Shown: piece by piece, positions 26,262-35,047 of the stretch
How the letters are laid out: each line of letters starts with the position of its first letter
Position numbering within the stretch: the first letter of the stretch is position 1
NCBI GenBank assembly: GCA_022827685.1
Contig: JAJEIH010000139.1
Span: 1 to 57,148 of the forward strand
Origin: Alphaproteobacteria bacterium
Lineage (GTDB): Bacteria; Pseudomonadota; Alphaproteobacteria; Bin95
DNA: 57,148 nucleotides
Direction of reading: 5' to 3'
Made by a program: the position numbers and the translations under genes
Notes under the pieces: generated by a model
What the model saw: only the letters and a program-made list of their open reading frames with translations
Told to the model about the DNA's origin: nothing
Database searches by the model: none

Positions 26262-26972
26262 TCACCGCCCCTCGGCGAAGCCGGAATTGACCCAGGTGAT
26301 GAAGCTGTAGATGTCGTGGACGGGCAGGCCCGTCTCGCGGCGCACGGCGGCGGCATAGGGAGCCATGTTGGCGCATTCCAGCACGATGGCGCCGACCTCC
26401 GGGCAACGCGCCACGAGGCGGCGGGCGGCGGCCGTGACATCGGCTTCCGCGGCGCCCATGTCGAGCCAGGGCTGGTTGCCGATCAGCACGCGGGTGAGTT
26501 CGCGCCCGCTTTCCGTGCCTTCGACCGGCGTGTCGGCGGGCGCGCCGACGGCGGTGAAATGGTCGTCCCAAAGGCTCTCGCGGCTGACCGTCACCACGCC
26601 GGTCCGCTTTCCGGGCGGGAGCATGCGGTCGAGCGCCGGCACCTGCATCAGGGTCGATGAGGCGACCGGCACGCCGGCATGGGCGGCGAGCTCCGGCTGG
26701 AAGAGCGACAGGAAGCCGCAAACGGTGGTGACGGCCGCAGCGCCGCGGTCCACCAGCCGCCGGGCGGCGTCGAGGAAGTCGCCGTCCAGCCCTTCGGCGC
26801 GGCGGCGCACGACCCGCTCCGGCGTGGCGCCGCGCACGATCTCGTAGAGCACCGGGAAGGGCCAGGTGTCGCCATTGCCCATGTCGCCCGGCACGCGCGG
26901 GAAGCGGGCGTCCAGCATGAGGATGCCGAGCGCCGCCCCGCCGACGGGCGCGCCTCCGACCGCGACCGTCAT
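26262..26972 (-). CDS. Aspartate/glutamate racemase family protein
   Basis: 236 aa Asp/Glu racemase-superfamily enzyme, PLP-independent, using two cysteines as acid and base. Cys85 in VTTVCGFLS and Cys200 in IVLECANMAPY are both in place, each at the end of a beta strand. The N-terminal LGILMLDARFPRVPGDMGN and DTWPFPVLYEIVRGA define the subgroup often annotated simply as aspartate/glutamate racemase, which may include hydantoin racemase-like activities. It is translationally coupled to the upstream homologous gene by an ATGA overlap. It is tail to tail with the dehydrogenase, 13 bp away. Confidence 0.85.
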   Translation of the reverse strand: MTVAVGGAPVGGAALGILMLDARFPRVPGDMGNGDTWPFPVLYEIVRGATPERVVRRRAEGLDGDFLDAARRLVDRGAAAVTTVCGFLSLFQPELAAHAGVPVASSTLMQVPALDRMLPPGKRTGVVTVSRESLWDDHFTAVGAPADTPVEGTESGRELTRVLIGNQPWLDMGAAEADVTAAARRLVARCPEVGAIVLECANMAPYAAAVRRETGLPVHDIYSFITWVNSGFAEGR

Positions 26973-27592
26973 CGCGGAAAGACCCTCGGCGCGAGGCTCG
27001 CATGGAACCAGGCGAGGAAGCGGGTCCGGTCATAGACGGGCCGGTTGGTGGCGGCGCGGATATCGGAGGCGAAGGGCCCCATCTCCGGCTCTTCCAGCAG
27101 CCAGGCGGCGATGGCGGGCCGGTTGGACGCGGCCTGCGTCGCCGCATCCAGGAGGCTGTCCCGCGCGCGCTCCACATCGAGCCTGTCCTCGTCCGCCGCT
27201 ACGGCGTCGGCCAGATAGCCGGGCGCGGCGATCCTGTCATTGTCCCCGGAGAAGGCCAGTACGCCGACCTCCGCGTCGGGCGGAAGCATGGCTTCGACGA
27301 GGCTGCGCTGCACCGCGAGCCCGCCGGCGAAGGGTGCGTCGAGAGCGTCCGCCAGGTCGAATTCGGCGTTGAAGGCAAGGCCGATGCCTTCCGCGCCCTC
27401 GTCCAGCAGGCGCTCGGCGGCTTCCAGCGCCGCCGTCCTGTCCGCCTGCTCCAGCACCGCATGGCGCACGCTGAAGGGGAAGCTGCGGGCATTGGCCGGG
27501 TCGCCGGGAAGTCGGGGAAAGCGCGTCGGGCGCACCAGCAGCCCGAGCCGGGCGCCGTAGAAGCTCCTGCCGCCGGATGCGACTGTGCCCAC
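26969..27592 (-). CDS. Racemase-like protein lacking both catalytic cysteines
   Basis: 207 aa, clearly homologous to the racemase that follows it: LGLLVRPTRFPRLPGDPANA and SFPFSVRHAVLEQ line up with LGILMLDARFPRVPGDMGN and TWPFPVLYEIV. At the two catalytic positions, VCGFL is replaced by LAFNA and LECANM by LEEPEM, so neither cysteine exists. The C-terminal ATNRPVYDRTRFLAWF still matches ETGLPVHDIYSFITW. It is about 30 residues shorter in the middle. It cannot racemise by the known mechanism; it may be a structural or regulatory partner of its neighbour, or use other chemistry. ATG 27592 opens a two-gene operon divergent from the yjgN-like gene. Confidence 0.7.
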   Translation of the reverse strand: MGTVASGGRSFYGARLGLLVRPTRFPRLPGDPANARSFPFSVRHAVLEQADRTAALEAAERLLDEGAEGIGLAFNAEFDLADALDAPFAGGLAVQRSLVEAMLPPDAEVGVLAFSGDNDRIAAPGYLADAVAADEDRLDVERARDSLLDAATQAASNRPAIAAWLLEEPEMGPFASDIRAATNRPVYDRTRFLAWFHASLAPRVFPR

Positions 27593-27702
27593 GGTTCCGT
27601 TGCCCTCCGTTCTTCCCTCGCAGCGGCCCGCCAGCTTACGGGGCCGCGGCGGCGGATGCTATAGAGGCGCCGGCGGCTTCGCGGCAACGGGGCGACCAAC
27701 GC

Positions 27703-28908
27703 ATGACGGACGACATGCCGGGGCGGGCGGCGCAGTTCGAGGGTCGACGGGGCCCGCTGGCGGGGCTGCTGCTGCGCAACCTCGTGTTCTCGATCCTGAC
27801 GCTCGGCATCTACCGCTTCTGGGGGCGCACGCATGTCCGCCGCTTTGTCTGGCGCCATACCGTGTTGCTCGACGATGCGCTCGAATATCTCGGCACGGGC
27901 GGGGAGCTGTTCATCGGCTTCCTGATCGCCGTCGCGGTCCTCCTGCCGGTGTTCGCTGCCTACTCGCTATTGCAATTCCTGTTCGCGGACGGGCCGGACC
28001 ATGCGCTGCTCGCGCTCGAAATCCTCTACTATCTGGTGCTGTTCTTCCTGGTCCAGATCGCCATCCACCGCATGCGCCGCTACCGCCTGACGCGCACGGC
28101 CTGGCGCGGCGTCCGCTTCGGGCTCGGCGGCTCGTCGCTCGCCTATGCGCGCATCGCCTTCGGCTACGGCCTGCTGACGGCCGCAACCCTTGGGCTTGCC
28201 TATCCGTGGATGCGTGTCGCGACTCTCCGTTACTTCGCGCAACATGCCTATTTCGGCACGGCGGGTCTCGGTCTTGCACCGAATCCCGTCTGGCTCTTTC
28301 GGCGCTGGGCAGCCGTCCCCGGGTCGTTTGCCGGGGCGTTGGGGCTTTTTGCGATCCTGAATTTCGGAAGCCTCCAAACGATTGCGTCATTCATCGATCA
28401 GGAGCTTTATGACACGGCCGATATTGTCTTCGGTTTCATGACCTATTGGCCGCTGTTTCTCCTGTCTGCGAGCTTTTTCCTCTGGATTTGGTACCGGGTG
28501 GTCGAGTTCCGGCATATGGCAGGGTGCCTGACCGTCGGCGGCACAAGCTTTTCGTCTGCGGTGCGGAGCCAATTCGTTATTGGCCGGTTCTTTGTCTTTG
28601 CTCTTGTCATGTTTGCGTTGAGTGCGCTGCTCGGGAGCATTGCGTTTTTCATCGCGTACGGCGCTGCGAGAGCTGGGGAGGTGGAAGCTGCAGTTGTCGT
28701 TGTAGCTGTCTTTATTCCAGTTCTGTTGGTGCTGTTGTTCTCCGGAATAATCCGAATCCTGTTCCTCGACATTCCGCTGCTGAGACATGCCTGCGAGACG
28801 CTGGACATCTCGAACGCCGGGGCGCTCGACGAAGTCGTGCAGGCCTCCGCCACCGTGCCGAGTTACGGCGAAGGGACGGCAGAGGCCCTTGATGTCGGCG
28901 GGTTCTGA
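27703..28908 (+). CDS. YjgN/DUF898 family integral membrane protein
   Basis: 401 aa polytopic membrane protein. The soluble start FEGRRGPLAGLLLRNLVFSI runs into LTLGIYRFWGRTHVRRFVW, the defining DUF898 motif, repeated in degenerate form later (ATLGLAYPWMRVATLRYFAQ, near 165), so the protein seems built of two related halves with about eight helices. Function is unknown. ATG 27703 is chosen because the extension upstream is non-hydrophobic and unlike the family. From about 28260 to 28800 the coding sequence is noticeably less G/C-biased at third positions than its neighbours. It is followed after 3 bp by the M48 protease, a pairing often seen for this family. Confidence 0.85.
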   Translation: MTDDMPGRAAQFEGRRGPLAGLLLRNLVFSILTLGIYRFWGRTHVRRFVWRHTVLLDDALEYLGTGGELFIGFLIAVAVLLPVFAAYSLLQFLFADGPDHALLALEILYYLVLFFLVQIAIHRMRRYRLTRTAWRGVRFGLGGSSLAYARIAFGYGLLTAATLGLAYPWMRVATLRYFAQHAYFGTAGLGLAPNPVWLFRRWAAVPGSFAGALGLFAILNFGSLQTIASFIDQELYDTADIVFGFMTYWPLFLLSASFFLWIWYRVVEFRHMAGCLTVGGTSFSSAVRSQFVIGRFFVFALVMFALSALLGSIAFFIAYGAARAGEVEAAVVVVAVFIPVLLVLLFSGIIRILFLDIPLLRHACETLDISNAGALDEVVQASATVPSYGEGTAEALDVGGF

Positions 28909-28911
28909 CGC

Positions 28912-30039
28912 ATGGCCCGGTATCCGGCGCGCTACTATGACGGGCTGACGGCGCGCTCGCGGGCGGTCGAGGTCGAGATTGCGGCGACGGGGCTCGCCAT
29001 CTTCGACGAAGCCGGACCCGTTGTCGGGTCCTGGCCGGGCAAGGGCATAAGGCTGGTGGAGAGGCCGCGCGAGGGGGAGCCGGTACGGCTGGGTCTGGCC
29101 GGCACGACGGCCAGGCTCATCCTTGACGATCCGGGCATCGTCGAACCGCTCCGGCGGGCGGCGCCGCATCTGCTGCGGCGGCACCGGACTTCGCGGAGGA
29201 CGGTCGGGCGAATCGCGCTCTGGGGGGTGCTGGCCGCGGCGTCGCTGGCAGGCATCGTGCTGGTGCTCATCCCACTGATGTCGGCCCAGCTTGCGGCCGT
29301 CACTCCCGACTCCGCCAAATACCGGCTCGGCCGGACGGTCCTCGTCCATCTCGTCGATCTGCTTCCCGGGCCGCGAACCGCAAGCGCCGGCCGCTATTGC
29401 GCGAACGAAGACGGGCTGGCTGCGCTGCGGCGCCTCGTCGAACGCCTCGGCGCGGATCTTGAGGACCGGCCGACGGTGCATGCGGTCGTCGTGAATGTCC
29501 CGCTGGTCAACGCCTTCGCGCTGCCGGGCGGCATCATGGTGTTCACGCGGGGGCTGCTCGACGAGGCCGGGAGCCTGGAGGAAATCGCGGGCATCGCCGC
29601 GCATGAGCTCGGCCATCTCGCGCATGACCATTCCACCCGCGCCCTCTACCGGTCCTTCGCCGTGGCGCTGCTGGTCGGCGTGCTGTTCGGCGACCTGACG
29701 GGCGGCACCCTGGCCGGCGGGCTCGCCGAATGGCTGGTCAACACCGGCTATTCGCGCGAGATCGAGCGGGACGCGGACGCCTTTGCGCTCGAACGGCTCA
29801 AGGCTGCGGGCATCGGGACAGAGGGGCTCGCGGACTTCTTTGCCCGCCTCGAGGAAAAGCACGGGGAAGAGAGCGGACCGCTCTTCGGGCTGCTCTCCAC
29901 CCATCCAGCGACCGCCGAAAGGCTGGCGCATATCCGTGCTGCCGGACTTCCGGGGCTTCGACAGGCCATGGGCGACGAGGACTGGACCTCTGTCCGCCAG
30001 ACATGCCTGACGCTTCAAACGACGCCGCCGCTGCCCTAG
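28912..30039 (+). CDS. M48 family metallopeptidase, membrane anchored
   Basis: 375 aa zinc protease. The catalytic motif H231-E-L-G-H235 sits in GIAAHELGHLAHDHSTR, and the third ligand Glu in SREIERDADAFALERLKAAG (about 285). One strong transmembrane segment, RIALWGVLAAASLAGIVLVL (about 100-120), splits a cytosolic N-terminal part (with the sequence LAIFDEAGPVVGSWPGKGIR typical of this group) from a protease domain facing the periplasm. FALPGGIMVFTRGLLDEAGS is the usual active-site flanking loop. ATG 28912 starts 3 bp after the yjgN-like stop, so the pair is an operon. A quality-control role in the envelope, as for BepA-like proteins, is inferred. Confidence 0.9.
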   Translation: MARYPARYYDGLTARSRAVEVEIAATGLAIFDEAGPVVGSWPGKGIRLVERPREGEPVRLGLAGTTARLILDDPGIVEPLRRAAPHLLRRHRTSRRTVGRIALWGVLAAASLAGIVLVLIPLMSAQLAAVTPDSAKYRLGRTVLVHLVDLLPGPRTASAGRYCANEDGLAALRRLVERLGADLEDRPTVHAVVVNVPLVNAFALPGGIMVFTRGLLDEAGSLEEIAGIAAHELGHLAHDHSTRALYRSFAVALLVGVLFGDLTGGTLAGGLAEWLVNTGYSREIERDADAFALERLKAAGIGTEGLADFFARLEEKHGEESGPLFGLLSTHPATAERLAHIRAAGLPGLRQAMGDEDWTSVRQTCLTLQTTPPLP

Positions 30040-30081
30040 AAAACCGGTCTTGCAGCGGAGGCGCCAGCGGGAGGACGGTCG

Positions 30082-31233
30082 ATGACGGAAGCCGGCCTGA
30101 CATTCACCTTCGGCATCGAGGAAGAGTTCTTCCTGGTCGATCCGGAAACGCGCGACCTCATCGCCGATCCCGACCCGGGCATCATGGAGCGATGCGAGCG
30201 CGAGAGCGGCCCGCATACTGTGGTGCCGGAGCTGCTGCGCTCCCAGGTCGAGACCAACACGCGGGTCTGCTCCTCGATAGCGGACCTGCGCGCGGCGCTC
30301 GCCGAGACGCGGCGGCTGGTGGTCGAGTCGGCGGAGGCCCACGGCGCGCGGGCGATGGCGGCCTCCACGCACCCCTTCGCGGCCTGGCGGGAGCAGCGGG
30401 TGACGCCGAAGGCGCGTTACCGCGACTTCGAGATAGAGATGCAGGAGGCCGTGCGCCGCTTCCTGGTGGGCGGCATGCACATCCATGCCGGCTTCGGCGA
30501 TCCCGATTCCCGCATCCGCGTGATGACGGCGATCCGGTGCCATCTGCCGGCGTTCATCGCGCTCTCGGCGTCCTCTCCCTTCAATGCCGGCGGCTTTACC
30601 GGCTTCAAATCCTACCGCCCCGTCATCATCGGGGCGCTCCCGCGCACCGGGCTGCCCCGTCCGTTCCGTTCGCGGGCCGAGTTCGACGGCCTGGTGGAGG
30701 ACTTCCGGCGCATCGGCGCCATACGGGACAGCAGCGAACTGCGCCCGGATATCCGCCCCTCCCACGCCTATCCGACGATCGAGCTCAGGAGCTGCGACAT
30801 CTGCCCGCGCATGGACGAGTCGATGGCGCTCGCCGCCCTCTATGCCGCGCTGCTGCGGCGGCTGTTGCGGCAGGACGAAGGGGAAGGGCTGCCGCCCGAG
30901 CCGGCGACGGAAATCATCGCCGAGAACTGCTGGCTGGCCCAGCGTTACGGGACGCTGGCCTTCATCGGCGATGCGGAGCGGGGCGGGCGGGTGGATATCG
31001 CGGACTGCGTCGAGGCGCTGGTGGAGGATGTCGCGGAAGATGCCCGCGCGCTCGGCTGCGAAGCGGACCTCCGCCGGATTTCGGCGATCCTCTATGACGG
31101 CCCGTCAGCGGACCGGCAGATCGAGCGCTACCAGCTTTGCCGGATCGAAGGGGCGGACCACCGCGAGGCGCTCTGCGCCGTGGTGGACCAGGTGCTGGAA
31201 GAGACGCGCACGCTCGACATCCACGGGAAATGA
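30082..31233 (+). CDS. Carboxylate-amine ligase, YbdK/GCS2 family
   Basis: 383 aa ATP-grasp-like enzyme of the glutamate-cysteine ligase 2 family, which joins a carboxylate with an amine through an acyl phosphate. FTFGIEEEFFLVDPETRDL at the N-terminus gives the metal-binding glutamates, VPELLRSQVETNTRVC the substrate segment, ASTHPFAAWREQRVTPKARY and FLVGGMHIHAGFGDPDSRIR the catalytic core, and AYPTIELRSCDICPRMDESM the C-terminal signature. E. coli YbdK shows only weak gamma-glutamylcysteine ligase activity, so the product here is open. It is spaced 42 bp from both neighbours in a plus-strand series that ends with glnE. Confidence 0.9.
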   Translation: MTEAGLTFTFGIEEEFFLVDPETRDLIADPDPGIMERCERESGPHTVVPELLRSQVETNTRVCSSIADLRAALAETRRLVVESAEAHGARAMAASTHPFAAWREQRVTPKARYRDFEIEMQEAVRRFLVGGMHIHAGFGDPDSRIRVMTAIRCHLPAFIALSASSPFNAGGFTGFKSYRPVIIGALPRTGLPRPFRSRAEFDGLVEDFRRIGAIRDSSELRPDIRPSHAYPTIELRSCDICPRMDESMALAALYAALLRRLLRQDEGEGLPPEPATEIIAENCWLAQRYGTLAFIGDAERGGRVDIADCVEALVEDVAEDARALGCEADLRRISAILYDGPSADRQIERYQLCRIEGADHREALCAVVDQVLEETRTLDIHGK

Positions 31234-31275
31234 GCGCAGCCTTTTCCGAACCCCCTGATCGCGAGGCGGCTCCGG

Positions 31276-34200
31276 ATGGCGGGTCCTGCGGGAGAATGGA
31301 TCGACGGCGAAGCACGGCTGCCGGTCGTCGCCGATGCCGAGGCGGCGGAGACCTGCTGGCGGCGCTGGCGCGAGGCGGCGGACGAGGCCGAAGACGGCGG
31401 GCTCCGCGCCTTCATGCTGGAGGCGGAGGAGGATGCGGCGGCCGGACGGCTCCTCTCCTCGGTGTTTGCGAACAGCCCCTATCTGAGCCAGAGCCTGATC
31501 GCCGATCCGGATTTTGCGCGGCTGGTGCTCGAAGCCGGGCCGGACGCGGGTTACCGGGCGGCTTGCGACGAGGCGGCGGACCGGACCGGCTTTGCCGGGG
31601 AATCCACGGCAGACATCATGCTCCGCCTGCGCCGCGCCAAACGGCGTGCGGCGCTCGCCATCGCGCTCGCCGACATTGCGTCCGTCTGGCCGCTGGAGAA
31701 GGTGACCGGAGCGCTCTCCGAATTCGCGGAGGCCGCGCTGGGCGCTGCGTTCCGGCATTTGCTTCGCGAACTGCATGAAGCGGGCGAACTGGCCTTGCCG
31801 GAGCCCGATGATCCGGAGCATGGCTCGGGGCTGTTCGCCCTCGGCATGGGCAAGCTCGGCGCCTCGGAGCTCAACTATTCCAGCGATATCGACCTGATCC
31901 TGTTCTACGACCAGGACCGCGCGCCCTATATCGGCAGGCGCGGCGTGCAGCGGGCCTTCGCGCGGCTGGCGCAGGGGCTGATGCGCATCATGGGCCAGCA
32001 GACCGCGCAGGGTTATGTCTTCCGGACCGACCTCAGGCTGCGTCCCGATCCGGGCTCCACCCCGCCCGCCGTCTCGGTCCGCTCGGCGGAGGTCTATTAC
32101 CGCACGGCCGGGCGCAACTGGGAACGCGCGGCCATGATAAAGGCCCGCCCGGTCGCCGGCGACATTGAGGCGGGCGAGGCGTTTCTGGAGGCCCTGCAGC
32201 CCTTCATATGGCGCCGCCATCTCGATTTCGCCGCAGCCCAGGACATAAGGGCGATCAAGGAGCAGATCGACGCCTCGCGCGGCGCGGGCGGCGACGGGCT
32301 GGAGGGGCACAATGTCAAGCTCGGCCGCGGCGGCATCCGCGAGATCGAGTTCTTCGTGCAGGCGCAGCAGCTTCTCTGGGGCGGGCGGAACCCCGGCCTT
32401 CGCGGATGCGCCACGCTGGAGTCGCTGGAGGCGCTCGTGTCGGCGGGCCATGTCGAGCCCGATGCGGCGGCGGAGCTGCGCGCGGCCTACGGCTTCCAGC
32501 GCGGCGTGGAGCACCGCCTGCAAATGGTGGATGACCGGCAGACCCACAGCCTGCCCGACAGCGACTCGGGTATCGCCGGCATTGCGGCCTTCCTGGCCTT
32601 CCCCTCCGCCGGCGCGTTCGAGGACCGGCTGAATGCGCATATCGCGGCAGTGGAACGCCATTACGGGGCGCTGTTCGAGGACCGGCTGGACGCGCCGGGC
32701 GCCGAGGGCGTGGATTTCCAGGCGGAGGGCGCGGCGGAAACGGCGCTGGCGGGCATGGGCTATGCCGGCGCCGGAGAGGGCGCGGCGATGGTGCGGCGCT
32801 GGCTCGCGGGCGGGGCGCCGGTGCTGCGAAGCGATGACGCGCGCGCGCTGCTTGCAAGGCTGCTGCCGAATATCCTTGCGGCTTTCGCGGCCGCGCCCGA
32901 CCCCGATGCGGCCCTGTCGCGTTTCGACCGGTTCCTGGCCGGGCTGCCGCCCGACCGGCGTCTGTTTTCGCTGCTGGCGGCGCGGCCCGAACTGCTCGGC
33001 ATCGTCACGGATGTCGTCGGGTCCGCGCCGCTGCTTGCCGGCTGGATGACGCGCCGTCCGCTGCTGCTGGAAAGCGCGCTCAGCCGCGATTTCACCGATC
33101 TCGACCTGCCGGACGAGGAGGGACTGGAACCGGAGATGGCGGAAGCCGCCCGGAGGGGCCTGGTGCGGCTCTTCTATGCGCGGGAGTTCGGCCGGGCGGA
33201 GATGCAGGCGGAACTGGAGGCGGCGGCCGGCCGTGCAGACGACCTTCCGGACCTGCTCGATGTCGTGCGGCGCTGGGCGAACGACCGCCTGTTCCAGATC
33301 GGTACCCATATGCTGCGCGGGCGGCTCTCTCCGGAAGAGGCCGCGCCGCCATTGGCCGACATTGCCGATGTGTGCGTCGGCGCGCTGATGCCGGCCGTGC
33401 AGGAAGTGTTTGCGGGCGCCCATGGGCGCGCGCCGGGCGGCAGGGCGGCGGTGCTGGCGTTCGGCGATCTCGGCGGGCGCGAGATGACGGTCAGCTCCGA
33501 GCTCGACCTCATGCTGCTTTACGACCATGAAGGCGCGGCGTCGGACGGCCCGAGGCCCCTGGACCCGGACACCTACTATGCGCGGCTCTGCCGCCGCCTG
33601 ATGGCCGCATTGACGGCGGAAACGGCGGAAGGCGGTCTTTACCGAACCGACATGCGCCCGCGGGCGACGGGAAGCAGCGGCCCGCTCGCCTGTTCGCTGC
33701 AGGCCTTTCTGGATTATCCGCACGAACGCGCCGAGGCGCCGGAATTCGCGGCGCTGCGGCGCGCCCGGGTCGTCTGGTCCGAGGGCGGATTGGGAGAGCG
33801 GTTCGAGGAAGCGCGGCGCTCCGCGCTGACGGCGCCCCGCCCGGCGGGCCCGCTCGCCGCCGGGCTGGCCGCGATGCGCGGACAGAGGCCGGACGCCGGC
33901 GGCGGCATCCGGGACATCGAGCACAGGCCGGGCGGGCTGCGGGACGTGGGCGCTGCGGCGGATTTCCTGCGGCTGCTCCACGCTGCCGAGCGGCCGGCGA
34001 TCCTGGAGGCCGGCGCGGCGGAAGTCTTCGAGGCCGCGCACGCGCTGGGCTCCATCGGCGCGGAAGCGGCGGAGGACCTCGCGGAAGCCGCGCATCTCTG
34101 GCGCAACCTCTGGGGCCTCGTCCAGCTGGCCGCGGATGGAGGGCCCGCCGGGGAGTCCGGGGAGCCGGCGCTGGCGGGCGTGATCGGCCGGTCCGGCGGT

Positions 34201-34293
34201 AAATTGGTGTTCGAAGCGCTTTCCCGGTCGGTCGAGGAGGTCTCCGCCCGGGCCGCCGGGCATGTCGATGCGCTGCTTGCGGCCGGTCGCTGA
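31276..34293 (+). CDS. glnE: Glutamine synthetase adenylyltransferase/adenylyl-removing enzyme
   Basis: 1005 aa bifunctional GlnE, of normal length, which adds AMP to or removes it from glutamine synthetase according to nitrogen status and PII. The N-terminal nucleotidyltransferase domain (deadenylylation) has GMGKLGASELNYSSDIDL at 190-207 with Asp204/Asp206. The central region carries GRGGIREIEFFVQAQQL and YGFQRGVEHRLQMVDDRQTH. The C-terminal domain (adenylylation) reads FGDLGGREMTVSSELDLMLL from 729, where the first Asp of the expected DxD is Glu742, followed by Asp744. ATG 31276 is the first in-frame start. The gene is downstream of the carboxylate-amine ligase and possibly co-transcribed with it. 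Confidence 0.93.
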   Translation: MAGPAGEWIDGEARLPVVADAEAAETCWRRWREAADEAEDGGLRAFMLEAEEDAAAGRLLSSVFANSPYLSQSLIADPDFARLVLEAGPDAGYRAACDEAADRTGFAGESTADIMLRLRRAKRRAALAIALADIASVWPLEKVTGALSEFAEAALGAAFRHLLRELHEAGELALPEPDDPEHGSGLFALGMGKLGASELNYSSDIDLILFYDQDRAPYIGRRGVQRAFARLAQGLMRIMGQQTAQGYVFRTDLRLRPDPGSTPPAVSVRSAEVYYRTAGRNWERAAMIKARPVAGDIEAGEAFLEALQPFIWRRHLDFAAAQDIRAIKEQIDASRGAGGDGLEGHNVKLGRGGIREIEFFVQAQQLLWGGRNPGLRGCATLESLEALVSAGHVEPDAAAELRAAYGFQRGVEHRLQMVDDRQTHSLPDSDSGIAGIAAFLAFPSAGAFEDRLNAHIAAVERHYGALFEDRLDAPGAEGVDFQAEGAAETALAGMGYAGAGEGAAMVRRWLAGGAPVLRSDDARALLARLLPNILAAFAAAPDPDAALSRFDRFLAGLPPDRRLFSLLAARPELLGIVTDVVGSAPLLAGWMTRRPLLLESALSRDFTDLDLPDEEGLEPEMAEAARRGLVRLFYAREFGRAEMQAELEAAAGRADDLPDLLDVVRRWANDRLFQIGTHMLRGRLSPEEAAPPLADIADVCVGALMPAVQEVFAGAHGRAPGGRAAVLAFGDLGGREMTVSSELDLMLLYDHEGAASDGPRPLDPDTYYARLCRRLMAALTAETAEGGLYRTDMRPRATGSSGPLACSLQAFLDYPHERAEAPEFAALRRARVVWSEGGLGERFEEARRSALTAPRPAGPLAAGLAAMRGQRPDAGGGIRDIEHRPGGLRDVGAAADFLRLLHAAERPAILEAGAAEVFEAAHALGSIGAEAAEDLAEAAHLWRNLWGLVQLAADGGPAGESGEPALAGVIGRSGGKLVFEALSRSVEEVSARAAGHVDALLAAGR

Positions 34294-34392
34294 TATTGCG
34301 CCGGGACCGGCTTCTGTGCGTCCCCGGACGGCTGCGGCCTCCGGTCTCTGCGGGTTGCCGGCAGAGGCAGGCTATGTCCCGGTGCGGGATCG

Positions 34393-34422
34393 TGTAAGAA
34401 TGGGGCGAATAACCGCTATAAT
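34393..34422 (+). promoter_or_regulatory. Promoter candidate for the STAS gene
   Basis: A perfect -10 TATAAT lies at 34417-34422, 60 bp before the STAS start codon. The matching -35 (TGTAAG at 34393-34398, spacer 18) is poor. The region is locally AT-richer than the coding DNA. Good -10 and weak -35 may mean activator dependence. Confidence 0.45.
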
Positions 34423-34482
34423 GCGATGGAACGGTGCATGGGCAGCGCCGGAATCTGTCAAGCGAGGCCAGGAGGAAACGGG

Positions 34483-34821
34483 ATGGAAGTAAGGATGGAA
34501 CGGCGCGGCGGCGCCCTGCTCGCGGTGCCGGAAGGCCGCATCGACAGCGCCACGGCCCGCGACTTCGAGAGCAAGATGAAGGCCGCGATCCAGGACGACG
34601 ACCGCGCCGTCGTCGTGAATCTGTCCCAGTTGTCCTATATCAGCAGTGCCGGCCTCCGCGCGGTGCTGGTGATCGCCAAGGGTCTTTGGCGGCGCGATGC
34701 CAGCTTCGCGCTTTGCGCGCTGCCCGATACCGTCCGGGAGATCGTGCAGCTTTCCGGCTTCGACAAGATCATCCAGATTCACGGGTCCGAGGGCGAGGCG
34801 CTGGACGCGGTGGAGAACTGA
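34483..34821 (+). CDS. STAS domain anti-sigma factor antagonist-like protein
   Basis: 112 aa, a single STAS domain. VRMERRGGALLAVPEGRIDS is the first strand pair, and AVVVNLSQLSYISSAGLRAV holds the conserved phosphorylatable serine (ISSAG) of SpoIIAA-type antagonists; LCALPDTVREIVQLSGFDKI is the closing helix. Such proteins act in partner-switching with a HATPase kinase, releasing a sigma factor or controlling an enzyme. No kinase or phosphatase gene is nearby, so its partner is elsewhere. ATG 34483 is preferred because AGGAGG precedes it by 7 bp; an earlier ATG at 34426 has no such site. Confidence 0.87.
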   Translation: MEVRMERRGGALLAVPEGRIDSATARDFESKMKAAIQDDDRAVVVNLSQLSYISSAGLRAVLVIAKGLWRRDASFALCALPDTVREIVQLSGFDKIIQIHGSEGEALDAVEN

Positions 34822-34925
34822 CGGGCCGGCCGGCGGCTCGCCGTATTCGGGCGGCCCGGGGATGTTTCGGAATATTGGATTCGACGCCTGAAAAGGCGCG
34901 GCAAACCTGTATTGAGAGCGGCGCA

Positions 34926-34950
34926 GGCGGCTTTTCCGCCGCCTTCTTTT
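34926..34950 (+). terminator. Weak intrinsic terminator candidate after the STAS gene
   Basis: GGCGG (34926-34930), loop CTTTT, CCGCC (34936-34940), followed by GCCTTCTTTT. The stem is only five GC pairs and the T-run is broken, but the position between STAS and the binding-protein promoter fits. Confidence 0.4.
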
Positions 34951-34982
34951 GGTGCTGCATTTGCGCCGCGCATGGTTCCGGC

Positions 34983-35011
34983 TTGGCAGAGCGGAACGGG
35001 ACCGACATAAT
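34983..35011 (+). promoter_or_regulatory. Promoter of the first ABC importer operon
   Basis: TTGGCA at 34983-34988, a 17-bp spacer, and CATAAT at 35006-35011: one of the best sigma-70 matches in the window. Transcription would start about 30 bp before ATG 35048, after which GGGAGGGA gives the ribosome site. Confidence 0.6.
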
Positions 35012-35047
35012 CCCTGCGGCGTCATGCTAACCGGGAGGGATACAAGC

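Noticed and set aside
34426-34482. Earlier ATG for the STAS protein
   Set aside because: The 19 added residues are not part of the domain, and AGGAGG sits just before ATG 34483.
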